Translations under genes and position numbers: made by a program | Part shown: piece after piece, positions 5,899 to 12,264 of the stretch | Position numbering within the stretch: the first letter of the stretch is position 1 | Layout: each line of letters starts with the position of its first letter | Notes under the pieces: model-generated | The model's input: only the letters and a program-made list of their open reading frames with translations | Databases searched by the model: none | Told to the model about the DNA's origin: nothing | Source: Acidobacteriaceae bacterium UBA1795 | GTDB taxonomy: Bacteria > Acidobacteriota > Terriglobia > Terriglobales > Acidobacteriaceae | Assembly: GCA_002314435.1 (NCBI GenBank) | Contig: DCFV01000013.1 | Coordinates: 10,851 to 27,934, forward strand | Direction of reading: 5' to 3' | Length of the DNA stretch: 17,084 nt

Positions 5899-7095
5899 AT
5901 GGACAATGATTCCCCTAACTCCGGATCGACTGACCCCGTTCCGCTGCCCGAACTGACGGCCGAGGAGCAGGCGCGCTATGCGCGTCACCTCATCCTGCCG
6001 GAGGTGGGCATGGAAGGGCAGCAGCGGCTTAAGGCTGCGAAGGTGCTTTGCGTGGGCACAGGCGGGCTTGGCTCGCCGCTCACCTTCTATCTGGCTGCGG
6101 CGGGCGTGGGTACGCTGGGGCTGGTCGATTTCGACGTGGTGGATGCGAGCAACCTGCAGCGGCAGATTCTCCACTCGACCCGCGACATCGGCCGCAGCAA
6201 ACTCGACTCCGCCGCGGAAAAACTCACCGCGCTGAACCCCGCTCTCCGCATGGTGAAGCACGAGACCATGCTCACCAGCGCCAACGCTTTCGACATCCTG
6301 AAGGACTACGACGTGGTTGCCGACGGCACAGACAATTTCCCCACGCGCTACCTGGTGAACGATGCGTGCGTGCTGCTGAGCAAGCCCAACGTATACGGGG
6401 CAATCTTCCGCTTTGAGGGTCAGGCCAGCGTCTTCGCTACGGCGGGTGGGCCTTGCTATCGCTGCCTGTACCCTGAGCCGCCGCCGCCAGGAATGGTGCC
6501 GAATTGCGCCGAGGGCGGTGTGCTGGGCATTCTTCCCGGACTGGTGGGCGTCATCCAGGCAACCGAAGTCATCAAGCTCATCCTCGGCAAGGGCAGTCCG
6601 CTCATCGGACGCCTGCTGCTAGTGGATGCGCTCAATATGCGTTTCCGCGAGCTTAAGCTGCGTCGGAACCCCGAGTGCCCTGTGTGCGGCGAGCACCCTA
6701 CAATAAAAGAGCTGATGGATTACCAGCAATTCTGCGGCATTCCGCCGAAGGCGAAGGAAGTAAACGGAACGATGAACGGCATTCCCCAGATTAGTGTGAT
6801 GGAACTGAAGCAGCGGCGCGAAGCGGGCGAAGAGGTCTTTTTGCTCGACGTGCGCGAACCCTTTGAGTATCAGATTGCGCAGATCGGCGGCACGCTGATT
6901 CCCATGAACGATGTGCCTCAGCGGATGGCGGAGATTCCCCGTGACCGCGATGTGGTGGTGCAGTGCAAGAGCGGCGGACGCTCGCAGCGTGTGGCGGAAT
7001 TTCTGCATCAGGCAGGCTACACGCAGGTGAAGAATCTCGCCGGTGGCATTCTCGCCTGGTCCGATCAGATTGATCCGAAGGTGCCCAAGTACTGA
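5899..7095 (+). CDS. MoeZ/MoeB-like sulfur-carrier adenylyltransferase with C-terminal rhodanese domain
   Basis: A 398-aa E1-like enzyme that adenylates the C-terminal Gly-Gly of a ubiquitin-like sulfur carrier (MoaD, ThiS or CysO type) and, through its rhodanese domain, passes on sulfur as a persulfide. The ThiF/MoeB domain (about 20-285) has the ATP loop GTGGLGS at 53-59, FDVVDASNLQRQ, the zinc Cys pairs CYRC (186, 189) and CPVC (260, 263), and the catalytic-loop Cys203 in PNCAEGGVLGILPG. The rhodanese domain (about 295-392) has LLDVREPFEY and the active loop CKSGGRS with Cys356. ATG 5899 is chosen; a TTG three codons upstream is possible, and neither has a strong ribosome binding site. The JAMM protease upstream suggests a shared carrier. 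A terminator follows. Confidence 0.95.
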   Translation: MDNDSPNSGSTDPVPLPELTAEEQARYARHLILPEVGMEGQQRLKAAKVLCVGTGGLGSPLTFYLAAAGVGTLGLVDFDVVDASNLQRQILHSTRDIGRSKLDSAAEKLTALNPALRMVKHETMLTSANAFDILKDYDVVADGTDNFPTRYLVNDACVLLSKPNVYGAIFRFEGQASVFATAGGPCYRCLYPEPPPPGMVPNCAEGGVLGILPGLVGVIQATEVIKLILGKGSPLIGRLLLVDALNMRFRELKLRRNPECPVCGEHPTIKELMDYQQFCGIPPKAKEVNGTMNGIPQISVMELKQRREAGEEVFLLDVREPFEYQIAQIGGTLIPMNDVPQRMAEIPRDRDVVVQCKSGGRSQRVAEFLHQAGYTQVKNLAGGILAWSDQIDPKVPKY

Positions 7096-7116
7096 GCAGC
7101 ATCCGCTAAACAGAAG

Positions 7117-7140
7117 GGGCGCTTCCCTTGGGAAGCGCCC
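7117..7140. terminator. bidirectional terminator hairpin between moeZ-like and PIN-TRAM genes
   Basis: GGGCGCTTCCC (7117-7127) and GGGAAGCGCCC (7130-7140) are perfectly complementary, 11 bp with a minimal loop. It lies between two convergent stop codons. The U-tails are poor (TTCGCATT on the plus side, CCTTCTGTTT on the minus side), so efficiency is uncertain. Confidence 0.7.
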
Positions 7141-7161
7141 TTCGCATTGAACCCGATGAGA

Positions 7162-8202
7162 TTACCTCGCCATCTCCACCGGCGCTGGCTTCCCAGGCTC
7201 GGTGGGGCGAACGTTGTCGTCCATCTTGCCGAAGATCATTTTGCCGCTGGCGGTTTGCAGCACGCTGGTGACGGAGATATCGACCGACTTGCCGATCATC
7301 TTGCGCGCGTGGTCCACCACCACCATCGTGCCGTCGTCCAGATAGCCTACGCCCTGGTTGTACTCCTTCCCTTCCTTGAGAATGAGCACTGTCATGCGCT
7401 CGCCCGGCAGAACCACGGGCTTGAGGGCATTGGCCAGGTCGTTGATGTTCAGCACTTCGACGTGGTGCAGGTGTGCAACCTTGTTCAGGTTGAAGTCGTT
7501 TGTTACGACCTTTGCTTCCCACTTCTTCGCCAATTCCAGTAGTTTCAGGTCTACTTCGCGGATCGACGGAAAGTCGTCGGGCACGATTTGCACCTGGATG
7601 TTGGCATTCGACTGCATGCGCTGCAGCATGTCCAGGCCGCGGCGGCCGCGCTGCCTCTTTGAACTGTCGGTGGAGTCGGCCACCACCTGCAATTCGCGCA
7701 GCACAAACTCCGGCACCACCATCGCGCCGTCGATGAATCCTGCTTCCGCGATGTCCGCTATGCGGCCGTCGATGATGACGCTGGTGTCGAGCACCTTGGC
7801 GGAGCGCCGCGAGGGCCTCTCGCCGCTGAACACAGTGCCCAACGCCGCCGGATTCAACAGATCGCCCTTGTTGGCGCCGACCAGCAGGCCCACATAGGTC
7901 ATCAGAAGCAGGACAAAGATCTGCAGCACGGCTGAGGTGCTCCCATTCAGCGGTGCCGAACGCAGCACCAGGCAGAATAGCGCAGCGCCAAAGATGCCGA
8001 GCACGCTGCCGCTCACTGCGCCAATCAGTCGACGCAGTGAAAGCGCCCGTACGCGCAGTTCAAAGACGATGACAGCGCCCGCCGCGCCCGCACCCACAAT
8101 CGCGGCAAGAGGATCGCTCAGGCCAAAGGGATGAAGAAAATAGCAGACCCCGGACAACAAGGCCACGAATAAAAGCCGTACCAGGACAAGATCAAAGTTC
8201 AT
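7162..8202 (-). CDS. YacL-like membrane protein with PIN and TRAM domains (probable RNase)
   Basis: A 346-aa protein of the YacL type. Four hydrophobic segments at about residues 5-23, 32-48, 58-80 and 90-108 anchor it in the membrane. A PIN nuclease domain follows at about 135-250, with the first metal-binding Asp in KVLDTSVIIDGRI (Asp139), acidic residues in the middle and the last one in VVTNDFNLNKV (Asp236). A TRAM-type RNA-binding beta-barrel occupies about 255-325 (ERMTVLILKEGKEYNQGVGYLDDGTMVVV). PIN domains are Mg-dependent RNases; the physiological target of YacL-type proteins is not established. ATG 8200-8202 is chosen because homology and the first membrane helix start there, preceded by GGAAGCAGGGTG. 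A promoter candidate lies about 55-85 bases upstream. Its length is normal for the family. Confidence 0.92.
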   Translation of the reverse strand: MNFDLVLVRLLFVALLSGVCYFLHPFGLSDPLAAIVGAGAAGAVIVFELRVRALSLRRLIGAVSGSVLGIFGAALFCLVLRSAPLNGSTSAVLQIFVLLLMTYVGLLVGANKGDLLNPAALGTVFSGERPSRRSAKVLDTSVIIDGRIADIAEAGFIDGAMVVPEFVLRELQVVADSTDSSKRQRGRRGLDMLQRMQSNANIQVQIVPDDFPSIREVDLKLLELAKKWEAKVVTNDFNLNKVAHLHHVEVLNINDLANALKPVVLPGERMTVLILKEGKEYNQGVGYLDDGTMVVVDHARKMIGKSVDISVTSVLQTASGKMIFGKMDDNVRPTEPGKPAPVEMAR

Positions 8203-8256
8203 ACACCCTGCTTCCGCCGGCTGATGAATGAATAAATCCGGCTGGGCTAATTGCGG

Positions 8257-8286
8257 AGTATGCCCGTCGCTGGGCCGCTCAGTCAA
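8257..8286 (-). promoter_or_regulatory. candidate sigma70 promoter of the PIN-TRAM gene
   Basis: On the minus strand: TTGACT (complement of 8281-8286), an 18-base spacer, then CATACT (complement of 8257-8262). Matches are 5/6 and 4/6. The leader would be about 50 bases. Confidence 0.45.
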
Positions 8287-8298
8287 GGGGATTGGAAG

Positions 8299-8343
8299 GC
8301 AACGCGCCGCGCGAACCAAATCAGACAGTTCGCGCGACGTTGC
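8299..8343. terminator. long stem-loop between receiver gene and PIN-TRAM gene
   Basis: CGCGCGAAC (8308-8316) is perfectly complementary to GTTCGCGCG (8328-8336) around an 11-base loop. GCAACG (8299-8304) pairs with CGTTGC (8338-8343) outside a small internal loop, giving 15 pairs in total. Its position suits termination or insulation of the upstream receiver gene transcript, but there is no U-tract. Confidence 0.5.
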
Positions 8344-8442
8344 GGGAAGTCACATCCGGCCCCAAACCTGTCGGCAAATCGACGGCGGGGTTCTTTGTAA
8401 GTTGGTAGTTGAATTGCCCGGAGGCCGCTGGGGAACGGCCCT

Positions 8443-8862
8443 TTAGGAGGCCACGGCTAGCACCGCCGGCGCCACGCGCTGCACGCCCTTGCGCGGTCCG
8501 CGCTTGCGGGCGCTCATGATTTTGATCCGCTCCAGCAGTTCCTGTGGAGTGCAGGTCCTCTTGCCCACAAAGGCATCGGCCGCGTGGATCTGCGCGTCGG
8601 TCTTCTGCGGGTCGCCCAGCAGCATCATCGGAACATGCCCTGCAATGTGCTTAAGCTTGGTCACCAACTGATTGCCGTCCATCTGCGGCATGGAGAAATC
8701 GGCCAGCACAAGGTCCACGGCATTTTCGCCGAACAGTGTAATCGCCTCCTCGCCACAACTGGCGGCCAGCACGCGATATCCGTTCGTGGAAAGCATAAAG
8801 CTAAGTACCGAGAGTTCCTGTTCGTTGTCGTCTACGCAGAGAATTACTTTCTTTGGCCTCAT
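8443..8862 (-). CDS. stand-alone response regulator receiver protein
   Basis: A 139-aa single receiver domain with no output domain, of the CheY kind. Asp11-Asp12 (ILCVDDNE) and the phospho-acceptor Asp55 (VLADFSMPQMDG) are present, and Lys101 is in AFVGKRT. The conserved Thr/Ser that switches the domain after phosphorylation is replaced by Gly83 in PMMLLGDPQ, and the usual Pro after the Lys is Arg. Signalling may therefore differ from CheY. The last 25 residues form a basic and then hydrophobic tail (SARKRGPRKG, ending AVLAVAS). ATG 8860-8862 is kept because an in-frame TAG lies nine bases upstream; an AAGGAG sits 15 bases ahead, rather far for good initiation. No histidine kinase is adjacent. 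Confidence 0.9.
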   Translation of the reverse strand: MRPKKVILCVDDNEQELSVLSFMLSTNGYRVLAASCGEEAITLFGENAVDLVLADFSMPQMDGNQLVTKLKHIAGHVPMMLLGDPQKTDAQIHAADAFVGKRTCTPQELLERIKIMSARKRGPRKGVQRVAPAVLAVAS

Positions 8863-9254
8863 AATCAGCTAGTTCCACTCCTTACACTTCAATGTTTTTC
8901 CCTGCCAGGTTCAAGGCACACGTTCTCTGTCCCGCTCATGGAGCAGGTTGCGCCGATGCGCCGCACGGGTGCGACAGCCGGAAGCGCACACTGAGTGCGT
9001 CGCTTCCCACATCGGACACGCGGTGCGCTGGCAACCGCGAGCAGTTTGTGGCTGAAACCTTGGGGCAAGGCCGGCTTATTCAAACCGGTGAAATTGTCTC
9101 AATGCTTCGCAAGAGTACGAGGAGAAGAGGCGCAGCGAAAGAGGGAAGATGGGGCGAAACCGCATGTGAAAAATCACGTGTAACAAGTGGAAATCGCGAA
9201 CCATCCACACAGGCATGGAGTTGCGACGGTGAACGTCTGTTGAAAGCGTGTTGA
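8863..9254. other. 392-base intergenic region upstream of the receiver gene
   Basis: No convincing gene on either strand. An open plus-strand frame from 8892 encodes a low-complexity basic product without a ribosome binding site, and I reject it. A near-palindrome TGTGAAAAATCAC at 9166-9178 and a GCGCAC/GTGCGT hairpin at about 8986 are the only structures noted. It presumably contains the receiver gene promoter, but none is clear enough to call. Confidence 0.6.
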
Positions 9255-10154
9255 TTACGGCAGGAAAAGGTGTCCCTTTGCAACAAGAACGGTGCTACCG
9301 CCGACACGCACATCGCTGACCTTCCCCGCAGAGAGCGTTGCGCTCAGGTACAACTCGCTTGGACGAAGCATCTCGACGCCTTGGCGAAGGTGAATTGTTA
9401 TGTCGGGCTCGACCAGTCCGTGTGCGACCAGGTAGCTGATAGCGCAGCCCGCAGCCGACCCGGTGGCCGGATCTTCGCCGCCGTTGAACTGCATCCGGGC
9501 CTGGTAAGCGGGCTTCTGTGCTCCAGTTGGGCCCAGCACATAAAACCAGCGCGCGCCGCGTGCACGCAGCCACGGCGACGACTCCTGCTGCAGTACATTG
9601 AGCCGCGCCAGCGCCTCGGCCGAGCGTAGCGGCACGATAGCAAAGGCTGTTCCCGTGGAGACTATCTGTGGTCGGGCCGTCGGATGCAGGTCGTCGAGAG
9701 CAAGGCCGGTGAGCCTTGCGACCTCGCCGCGGTCCAACTCCACGCTGAACTCCGGATCGCGCTGCGTCATCTCGCCAAAGACGAGGCCATCGCGCTCTTC
9801 AAAGCGCACCGGAACCGGGCCAACATTGAGCGCGAGCGTGATTGTGTCATCGCGCATCGTCTCCGGCGCCAGCGAGCGCAGCACGTCGGCTGTGCCCAGC
9901 GTGGGATGGCCGGCAAAGGGCAGTTCCTCCTGCGTGGTGAAGATGCGCACGCGCACGCCTTCGGCCTGCTCCGCTGCGGCCTCACGCCGCGCAACAAACG
10001 TGGTTTCGCTCAGGTTGAACTCGCGTGCTATCGATTGCATCTGCTCAGTGGAGAGACCCACGGTGTCGAGGACAACGGCGAGCGGGTTGCCAGCGAGTGC
10101 GGAGCCGGTGAAGACGTCCACGATGGAATAGTCGAGCTCGTGTGCATGCGTCAT
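9255..10154 (-). CDS. PhzF family isomerase/epimerase
   Basis: A 299-aa member of the PhzF family (two-domain diaminopimelate-epimerase fold), whose prototype isomerises a phenazine precursor; most bacterial members have unknown substrates. Family marks: YSIVDVFTGSALAGNPLAVV at the N-terminus, the catalytic Glu50 in NLSETTFV, FTTQEELPFAGHPTLGTA, and the C-terminal-half GGEDPATGSAAGCAISYL. The length is normal. No phenazine genes are nearby, so a phenazine role is not implied. The ATG at 10152-10154 is used; in-frame ATGs at 10169 and 10199 are possible and none has a clear Shine-Dalgarno. Its 5' end faces the promoter of the tRNA-Cys unit across a short divergent region. Confidence 0.93.
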   Translation of the reverse strand: MTHAHELDYSIVDVFTGSALAGNPLAVVLDTVGLSTEQMQSIAREFNLSETTFVARREAAAEQAEGVRVRIFTTQEELPFAGHPTLGTADVLRSLAPETMRDDTITLALNVGPVPVRFEERDGLVFGEMTQRDPEFSVELDRGEVARLTGLALDDLHPTARPQIVSTGTAFAIVPLRSAEALARLNVLQQESSPWLRARGARWFYVLGPTGAQKPAYQARMQFNGGEDPATGSAAGCAISYLVAHGLVEPDITIHLRQGVEMLRPSELYLSATLSAGKVSDVRVGGSTVLVAKGHLFLP

Positions 10155-10182
10155 GCAGTGATTATGCATTGGTTCGCTTTGC

Positions 10183-10211
10183 TTGACATGACGCAGCATC
10201 GCCGCTACTCT
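10183..10211 (+). promoter_or_regulatory. sigma70 promoter of the Cys-leader/tRNA-Cys unit
   Basis: TTGACA (10183-10188, perfect -35), a 17-base spacer and TACTCT (10206-10211). The predicted start at 10217-10219 places a UACUGC-UUCG-GCAGUA tetraloop hairpin (10217-10232) at the very 5' end of the RNA. No comparable promoter lies between the attenuator terminator and the tRNA. Confidence 0.7.
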
Positions 10212-10242
10212 ACGAATACTGCTTCGGCAGTAGAAGGAGTCT

Positions 10243-10320
10243 ATGGCTCATCTGTTCACTCTCGCGACTTGTCTGTGCTGCTGTCAGAGCGGCGCCGCGC
10301 GGGTGTGTTCGCTGGGCTAG
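10243..10320 (+). CDS. 25-aa Cys-rich leader peptide upstream of tRNA-Cys
   Basis: A 26-codon ORF with AAGGAG (10234-10239) three bases before ATG 10243 and a TAG stop at 10318-10320. The peptide begins MAHLFTLAT and then has the cluster CLCCCQ (Cys at 10, 12, 13, 14), with a fifth Cys at 22. Five Cys in 25 residues is far above normal for a rare amino acid. It lies between a promoter and a U-tailed terminator, and the Cys codons sit inside a helix that competes with an antiterminator. This is the design of an amino-acid leader peptide whose ribosome stalls when charged tRNA-Cys is scarce. A metal-binding peptide is an alternative, but would not explain the RNA helices. It was found by reading the sequence; no homolog is known to me. 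Confidence 0.7.
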   Translation: MAHLFTLATCLCCCQSGAARVCSLG

Positions 10321-10374
10321 ATTTCGACAAGGTTTCGGAATCCCAACGTCCCACCCGCCACACGGCGCGGTGGG
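10257..10374 (+). promoter_or_regulatory. ribosome-mediated transcription attenuator with cysteine codons
   Basis: Four segments can be drawn. Segment 1 (10257-10266) pairs with segment 2 (10298-10307), nine of ten positions with one G-U and one U-U mismatch, looping out the Cys codons. Segment 2 (10299-10305, GCGGGTG) pairs perfectly with 10352-10358 (CACCCGC) in segment 3. Segment 3 (10350-10359) pairs with segment 4 (10364-10374) as the terminator. A ribosome stalled at Cys codons 10-14 (10270-10284) would cover segment 1 and free segment 2 to form the antiterminator. A ribosome reaching the stop codon would cover segment 2 and allow termination. The pairings are seen in the sequence; the mechanism is inferred. 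Confidence 0.65.
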
Positions 10375-10379
10375 TTTTT
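10350..10379 (+). terminator. intrinsic (attenuator) terminator upstream of tRNA-Cys
   Basis: CCCACC+CGCC (10350-10359), ACAC loop, GGCG, one bulged C, GGTGGG (to 10374), then TTTTT. It is a strong Rho-independent structure placed 40 bases before the tRNA, where it would block read-through from the only visible promoter unless antitermination occurs. Confidence 0.85.
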
Positions 10380-10382
10380 AAA

Positions 10383-10418
10383 TTTGGGCTTCTGAACCAG
10401 TTTGGGCTTCTCAATAAG
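10383..10418 (+). repeat. tandem 18-base repeat in front of tRNA-Cys
   Basis: TTTGGGCTTCT occurs at 10383-10393 and 10401-10411, in two 18-base units ending GAACCAG and CAATAAG. It fills the gap between terminator and tRNA and may be a remnant of duplication or a 5' processing leader. Confidence 0.6.
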
Positions 10419-10494
10419 GCACCAGTGGCGAAGTGGCTAACGCGCAGGTCTGCAAAACCTGTATTCGCGGGTTCAACCCCCGCCTGGTGCTCCA
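10419..10494 (+). tRNA. tRNA-Cys, anticodon GCA
   Basis: 76 bases with the CCA end encoded. The acceptor stem GCACCAG pairs with CTGGTGC (10484-10490). The D stem is GCG/CGC and the anticodon stem CAGGT/ACCTG. The loop CTGCAAA carries anticodon GCA at 10452-10454, the variable loop is five bases, and the T arm GCGGG-TTCAACC-CCCGC is canonical. The discriminator is T73, the usual identity base for cysteinyl-tRNA synthetase. All positions fit standard tRNA numbering. It is the only gene between the upstream attenuator and the following hairpin, so the leader appears dedicated to it. I see no promoter of its own. Confidence 0.97.
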
Positions 10495-10507
10495 AGATTG
10501 GCAACAA

Positions 10508-10546
10508 GGGAAAGGCCGCGGCTTCAGCACGAGCGCGGCCTTTCCC
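10508..10546. terminator. 13-bp terminator-like hairpin after tRNA-Cys
   Basis: GGGAAAGGCCGCG (10508-10520) is perfectly complementary to CGCGGCCTTTCCC (10534-10546), with a 13-base loop. No run of T follows on the plus side. It probably closes the tRNA unit and may also serve the convergent small gene at 10571. Confidence 0.7.
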
Positions 10547-10570
10547 GTGTGCGTGCGACGCGTGTTGGAT

Positions 10571-10819
10571 CTAGAGAGCGATCAGTGGCCGAGGCAGGCG
10601 CGTTCCGGCGCGGTCGAGGAAGATGCGCATCCGCAGAGCTTCGGCGCGCTCCGCAGCCACCAGGCGCGTCTGACGGCGGATGTGGTCGGGATTCTCGAGC
10701 TGCGCCACCTGCGCTTCATCGTAGGCAGCATCGTTCTCCAGGCGCGTAATGCGCTCTTCGATTGACTGGCGAAAGCGCGGGCTGATTTCGACTTCCTCCT
10801 GAGCATCACCGTTCCACAT
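10571..10819 (-). CDS. small hypothetical protein, probably helical
   Basis: An 82-aa product from ATG 10817-10819, which has GAGGTG eight bases upstream. A TTG at 10874-10876 with AGAGGAG close in front would add 19 residues and cannot be excluded. The sequence is highly charged and heptad-like (SIEERITRLENDAAYDEAQ, then QTRLVAAERAEALRMRIF), suggesting a helical hairpin or short coiled coil. There is no membrane helix, signal or recognised motif. It is a lone gene between the tRNA-Cys hairpin and a VWFA gene, transcribed towards the tRNA. Codon bias supports coding. Function unknown. Confidence 0.65.
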   Translation of the reverse strand: MWNGDAQEEVEISPRFRQSIEERITRLENDAAYDEAQVAQLENPDHIRRQTRLVAAERAEALRMRIFLDRAGTRLPRPLIAL

Positions 10820-11036
10820 CGTCAGCACCTCGGGTAGGGAACGTGAGCCAATGACTTTTTCTCCAACATGGCTCAAGTTCTCCTCTGCACTGCCGATACT
10901 AGCGACACAAGAGGATTGCCGCCAGATTACGGAGTCGCCGGTTTCAGTAACTTACTTGTGCTGAAACAGGACACTCTGGCAGGAACGCAGCCGATTTCTG
11001 CGGAAGAATTGACCGCATTTGCCGGAGGACCAACCC

Positions 11037-12077
11037 TCAGTTGGCGGGCGAAGGAGCGAAGTAGCCTTTGCGCACTTGCACCTTCAGGTTGTCGCCGCCG
11101 TCGCCGCGACACTCCACGGCAATGCGGCGGAAAGCGCCGTCCTGCTTGGCGTTGGTGGGCGTGTAGGTGGCCATGTACTGGGTGCGCAGTTCTGCTTCAA
11201 TCTGGTCGAAGGCGGCGCGCAGTTTCTTCTCGTTGTTGCCCACGTTGATCACGCGCCCGCCGGTTTCCTCGGCCATCTTTTTCATGGCCGAATAGCCGAA
11301 GTAGCCCATGCCCATATCCAGATAGCCCGCCACATCCGCGATCAGAATTACGTAAACGACGGCGTTCGCCTTTTGTGCGGCGGCAATGGCTTCTTCGATC
11401 TTTTTGTGGCTGCCCTGGTCCTCGCCGTCGGTCAGCAGGATCATTGCTTTGCGTGCGCTTTCCTGATTCAGCTTTTCGCGCGATGCCAGGTAGACGGCGT
11501 CATAGAGCAGCGTGCCGCGCGGATTGCCGGTCGGTACCGGCCCAGGCCCAAGGCTGACGCCGGCGTTGATCTCCGCCTGGTTCAGCGCGTGGGCCAGCTG
11601 GCGGACGTTGTTGGTCAGATCCTGCAGCAGGTCTACGTTCACGTCCACACCCAGTAGAAAGGCCTGGTCCTTGGGCTTCAGCACCCGCTGCAGAAACTCA
11701 CCGCCCGCGTCCTTCTCCAGTTGCAGCACCCGGGTCTGGCTTCCAGAGGTGTCCAGCAGAATGCCCAGCGTCAACGGTTGACTGGTCTCGGCCACAAAGC
11801 TCTTCAGCGTCTGCGGCACCTTGTCTTCAGAGATGCTGCAGTCGCCCCTGGTCAAATGCGGCACCAGATTGCCGTTCTTGTCCTTGGCCGTAAACAGGAT
11901 ATCGACCAGATTGACCTGGATCTTGAAGGTCGCCACTGGAGCTTCATCTGGTTCGGCGGGAGCGTTGCTTACCGGCGGTGCGTCCGGCGATGGGGCAAGC
12001 TGGGCCAGTATTGTTGCCGAAGTCATCGGCAGGGCAAGCAACAGAAGAGCGGCTCTCCAAGGGATGTGCATGGTCAT
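11037..12077 (-). CDS. secreted VWFA-domain protein (acidobacterial VWFA-related type)
   Basis: A 346-aa exported protein of the VWFA-related family that is expanded in Acidobacteriota. A signal peptide (WRAALLLLALPMTSATILAQ) is followed by a short Pro/Ala-rich linker. A conserved N-terminal beta segment has FKIQVNLVDILFTAKDKNGN and RGDCSISEDK. The von Willebrand A domain keeps the metal site: DTSGS at residues 109-113, the Thr region GTLLYDAVYLAS and LLTDGED. The C-terminus ends in the usual beta strand KVQVRKGYFAPSP. These proteins probably bind partners outside the inner membrane in a metal-dependent way; the true role is unknown. The start at 12077 or 12071 is uncertain because no clear Shine-Dalgarno is present. 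It is divergent from a second VWFA-like gene at 12265. Confidence 0.9.
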   Translation of the reverse strand: MTMHIPWRAALLLLALPMTSATILAQLAPSPDAPPVSNAPAEPDEAPVATFKIQVNLVDILFTAKDKNGNLVPHLTRGDCSISEDKVPQTLKSFVAETSQPLTLGILLDTSGSQTRVLQLEKDAGGEFLQRVLKPKDQAFLLGVDVNVDLLQDLTNNVRQLAHALNQAEINAGVSLGPGPVPTGNPRGTLLYDAVYLASREKLNQESARKAMILLTDGEDQGSHKKIEEAIAAAQKANAVVYVILIADVAGYLDMGMGYFGYSAMKKMAEETGGRVINVGNNEKKLRAAFDQIEAELRTQYMATYTPTNAKQDGAFRRIAVECRGDGGDNLKVQVRKGYFAPSPAN

Positions 12078-12264
12078 AGGAATAGACGAGATTCAAGCCC
12101 TTAAGGCAGCATAGCCGAGCCAGCCAACGGCATGAGGGCAACCTGCGGGCCTCTCGCGCGTCTGATACTCTGACGAGTGCGGTAGAATCGCGGCTTGCAC
12201 TCGGCGGGCCAGTCCCTCCAGGGGCCGGCAGCCAATGGGATAGTAAGCGGAGGAAGATAGACCT

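Noticed and set aside
9163..9180. CRP-like near-palindrome CATGTGAAAAATCACGTG
   Set aside because: The TGTGA/TCAC half-sites are only four bases apart rather than six, and one arm position does not pair; too weak to call an operator.
8892..9254. 120-codon plus-strand frame in the intergenic region
   Set aside because: Basic, Ser/Arg/Cys-rich product without a ribosome site, and no motif seen.
9684..10574. Long plus-strand open frame (296 codons) antisense to the PhzF gene and running through the tRNA-Cys unit
   Set aside because: It is antisense to a clear PhzF protein and crosses the leader, terminator and tRNA; the product has no recognisable domain.
10941..10967. GTTTCAG/CTGAAAC 7-bp inverted repeat behind the VWFA gene
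   Set aside because: The 13-base loop and lack of a T-run make it a poor terminator, and it has no other context.
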